From positions 1 to 7,929 of the forward strand of contig UQFE01000063.1 of assembly GCA_900540255.1 (NCBI GenBank): 7,929 nucleotides of DNA. The letters run 5' to 3'. Each line of letters begins with the position of its first letter. Position 1 is the stretch's first letter. The DNA comes from an uncultured Clostridium sp. GTDB taxonomy: Bacteria > Bacillota > Clostridia > Clostridiales > Clostridiaceae. A program made the position numbers and the translations under genes. The notes under the pieces were generated by a model, which searched no databases, was not told the DNA's origin, and worked only from the letters and a program-made list of their open reading frames with translations. Below, in pieces: positions 6,775 to 7,929 of this stretch.

Positions 6775-7349
6775 AAAAAAAAGTCTTTAAGCTGAGCTAC
6801 TCGCTCTCTTATTTTATATTTTTTCATCTTATCATATTGTCTCATATCAGAAGCAATTCCATAAGCTTCAATTCCAAAGCTTCTTGCAATAAATATTGCC
6901 CTTGGTAAATGATATTCATTAGTTGATATTATTGCTTTTTTTATATTAAATATATTTTTTGCCCTTTTCATACTATCATAAGTACAAAAACCACAATTAT
7001 CTACTAGTAAATCCTCTTCTTTAATATTGGTTCTTGTATAGTTTTTCATAATCCACTTTTTCATAACTGCAAGCTCATTATAAGATTCTCCACTATTATC
7101 ACCAGTTAATAAAATAGTTTTGCATATTCTCATTACATATACCTTTGCTCCTGTATCTAGCCTATCTGCTAATAAATCACAAGGATTACCATCTGCTCTG
7201 ACACCAGCTCCTAATATAATTACAGTATCACAATTCATTGGAAGGTCTTCAATATCTAAAATGTACTTACCTCCAAATATATCCATTATCACAAATATAC
7301 TAAAACTAATTATCGCCACTATTAAACAAAAAATTAATACATAAGCCAT
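6753..7349 (-). CDS. DUF218 / SanA-YdcF-like envelope protein
   Basis: A 198-residue protein with one N-terminal membrane segment (3-22) and a DUF218 domain (~40-190). Recognisable family blocks are DTVIILGAGVRADGNPCDLLADRL (41-64), ILLTGDNSGESYNE (79-92), VDNCGFCTYDSMKRAK (116-131) and IISTNEYHLPRAIFIAR (140-156). D83, E88, D125 and H147 are at positions conserved in the family. In Enterobacteria, SanA affects envelope permeability to vancomycin and the related ElyC affects peptidoglycan precursors. The biochemical activity in Firmicutes is unknown. The domain probably faces outward. ATG is preceded by GAAGGAA at ~7 nt. A perfect inverted repeat brackets the ribosome binding site and includes the ATG. 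Coding and terminator overlap at the 3' end. It may be cotranscribed with the acetyltransferase gene 70 bp upstream. Confidence 0.9.
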   Translation of the reverse strand: MAYVLIFCLIVAIISFSIFVIMDIFGGKYILDIEDLPMNCDTVIILGAGVRADGNPCDLLADRLDTGAKVYVMRICKTILLTGDNSGESYNELAVMKKWIMKNYTRTNIKEEDLLVDNCGFCTYDSMKRAKNIFNIKKAIISTNEYHLPRAIFIARSFGIEAYGIASDMRQYDKMKKYKIRERVAQLKDFFLCLIKMQ

Positions 7350-7386
7350 ATAGTATTCCTTCTCGACTATTTTTATTACTATATGG
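7346..7386 (-). promoter_or_regulatory. Inverted repeat enclosing the ribosome binding site of the SanA-like gene
   Basis: In the transcript CCAUAUAGUA (7386-7377) can pair perfectly with UACUAUAUGG (7355-7346). The AUG start (7349-7347) is inside the 3' arm, and the 21-nt loop carries the AGAAGGAA ribosome binding site. A second, shorter 5' partner AUAGU (7371-7367) can pair with the same ACUAU (7354-7350). It could be an RNA element controlling start access or a DNA operator palindrome. Confidence 0.5.
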
Positions 7387-7419
7387 TATGTATTAATTTT
7401 TAAATTTGTACATTATTTT

Positions 7420-7866
7420 TTATAATTCTATCTTCATTTTAACATGTGGAATATTAACTTCATCATAAACATCAGAGATAACATTAAATCCTACACTTTC
7501 ATATAACCCTTTTGCATAAAGCTGTCCAGATAATACTACAATATTTTCATTTAAATTATTTTTTATAAAATCTAATGCTACCTTTATCATTTCTTGAGCT
7601 ATTCCTTTTCTTCTATAACTTGAAAGTACTAATACTCTTCCAATAGAAGTATAATCATATCCTATTTCCTTAGGTACAATTCTACAATAAGCTACAACTT
7701 TATCATTTTCTTTTAACATTATATGATAACTAACTTTATCTTTATCATCAAATTCTTGATCTTCAACAATCTTTTGTTCACAAACAAAAACTTCAAATCT
7801 TGATTTTACAATTTCATATAATTCATCAATTGTTAATTCATTAAATGTCTTTATTGCAAAGTTCAT
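7420..7866 (-). CDS. GNAT family N-acetyltransferase, ElaA type
   Basis: A complete 148-residue ElaA-like GNAT. The ElaA signature region RFEVFVCEQKIVEDQEFDD spans 23-41. The GNAT core follows: strand YCRIVPKE (60-67), IGRVLVLSSYRRKGIAQEMI (75-94) with the acetyl-CoA pyrophosphate loop RRKGIA (85-90), and the motif B region LYAKGLYESVGFNVISD (116-132). The family's C-terminal IPHVKM is at 139-144. The substrate of ElaA proteins is not established. In-frame TAA three codons upstream fixes the ATG as start, but no good Shine-Dalgarno sequence precedes it (only GAGTAGCAG), so translation may be weak. No terminator separates it from the SanA-like gene. Confidence 0.93.
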   Translation of the reverse strand: MNFAIKTFNELTIDELYEIVKSRFEVFVCEQKIVEDQEFDDKDKVSYHIMLKENDKVVAYCRIVPKEIGYDYTSIGRVLVLSSYRRKGIAQEMIKVALDFIKNNLNENIVVLSGQLYAKGLYESVGFNVISDVYDEVNIPHVKMKIEL

Positions 7867-7886
7867 AATATTTTACTGCTACTCGA

Positions 7887-7910
7887 AATATGGACAAACG
7901 TATCCATATT
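7887..7910. repeat. 8-bp inverted repeat upstream of the acetyltransferase gene
   Basis: AATATGGA (7887-7894) and TCCATATT (7903-7910) are perfect inverse copies with an 8-bp spacer, 21-44 bp before the acetyltransferase ATG. No T-run follows on the minus strand. On the plus strand GAGATTTTT follows, too distant for a good terminator. An operator or a 5'-leader hairpin is possible. No promoter could be assigned, as the upstream DNA leaves the window. Confidence 0.5.
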
Positions 7911-7929
7911 GAGATTTTTCCTTTTTCAA

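Noticed and set aside
7120..7344. 74-codon plus-strand frame opposite the SanA-like gene
   Set aside because: Antisense to a recognised domain; composition mirrors the coding strand.
7867..7905. SigA promoter TTGTCC-16-TAAAAT before the acetyltransferase gene
   Set aside because: Its -10 box ends 3 bp before the ATG, so transcription would start inside the coding sequence.

Overview
The window is very AT-rich (intergenic DNA is about 15% GC in places), with strong AGGAGG-type ribosome binding sites, T-run terminators and a PyrR-type pyrimidine leader. This points to a low-GC Firmicute, most likely a Clostridium-like species. Attribution to a species is not possible from the sequence alone.

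Layout. Positions 1-~125 are richer in GC (about 38%) than the following 120 bp (about 15%). They hold what looks like the end of an IS200/IS605-type element: a short C-terminal reading frame tail and a GC-rich hairpin. From 244 to 912 (+) lies a membrane-anchored or secreted Asn/Asp/Ser-rich low-complexity protein with internal 33/36-bp repeats, preceded by a good match to a SigH promoter. A bidirectional terminator (938-962) separates it from the convergent carAB operon. carA (5240-4191) and carB (4176-970) on the minus strand encode both subunits of carbamoyl phosphate synthetase, the shared entry point to pyrimidine and arginine synthesis.

The car leader (about 5548-5241) is the most interesting stretch. 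It has a consensus SigA promoter, a PyrR-recognition hairpin, a well-formed 33-codon leader reading frame whose Shine-Dalgarno sequence is partly inside the PyrR hairpin, and an intrinsic terminator. The leader frame runs through the terminator's 5' arm and stops in its loop. I propose that PyrR-UMP controls leader translation, and leader translation controls termination. This differs from the classical RNA-only antiterminator switch of Bacillus.

Upstream on the same strand are three accessory genes: a DltE/YqjQ-like short-chain dehydrogenase (6585-5809), a SanA/YdcF-like DUF218 envelope protein (7349-6753) whose last codons form part of its own terminator, and an ElaA-type GNAT acetyltransferase (7866-7420). 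The last two have no terminator between them and may be cotranscribed. A 10-bp inverted repeat spans the start of the SanA-like gene, with its ribosome binding site in the loop. No rRNA, tRNA or CRISPR array was seen.
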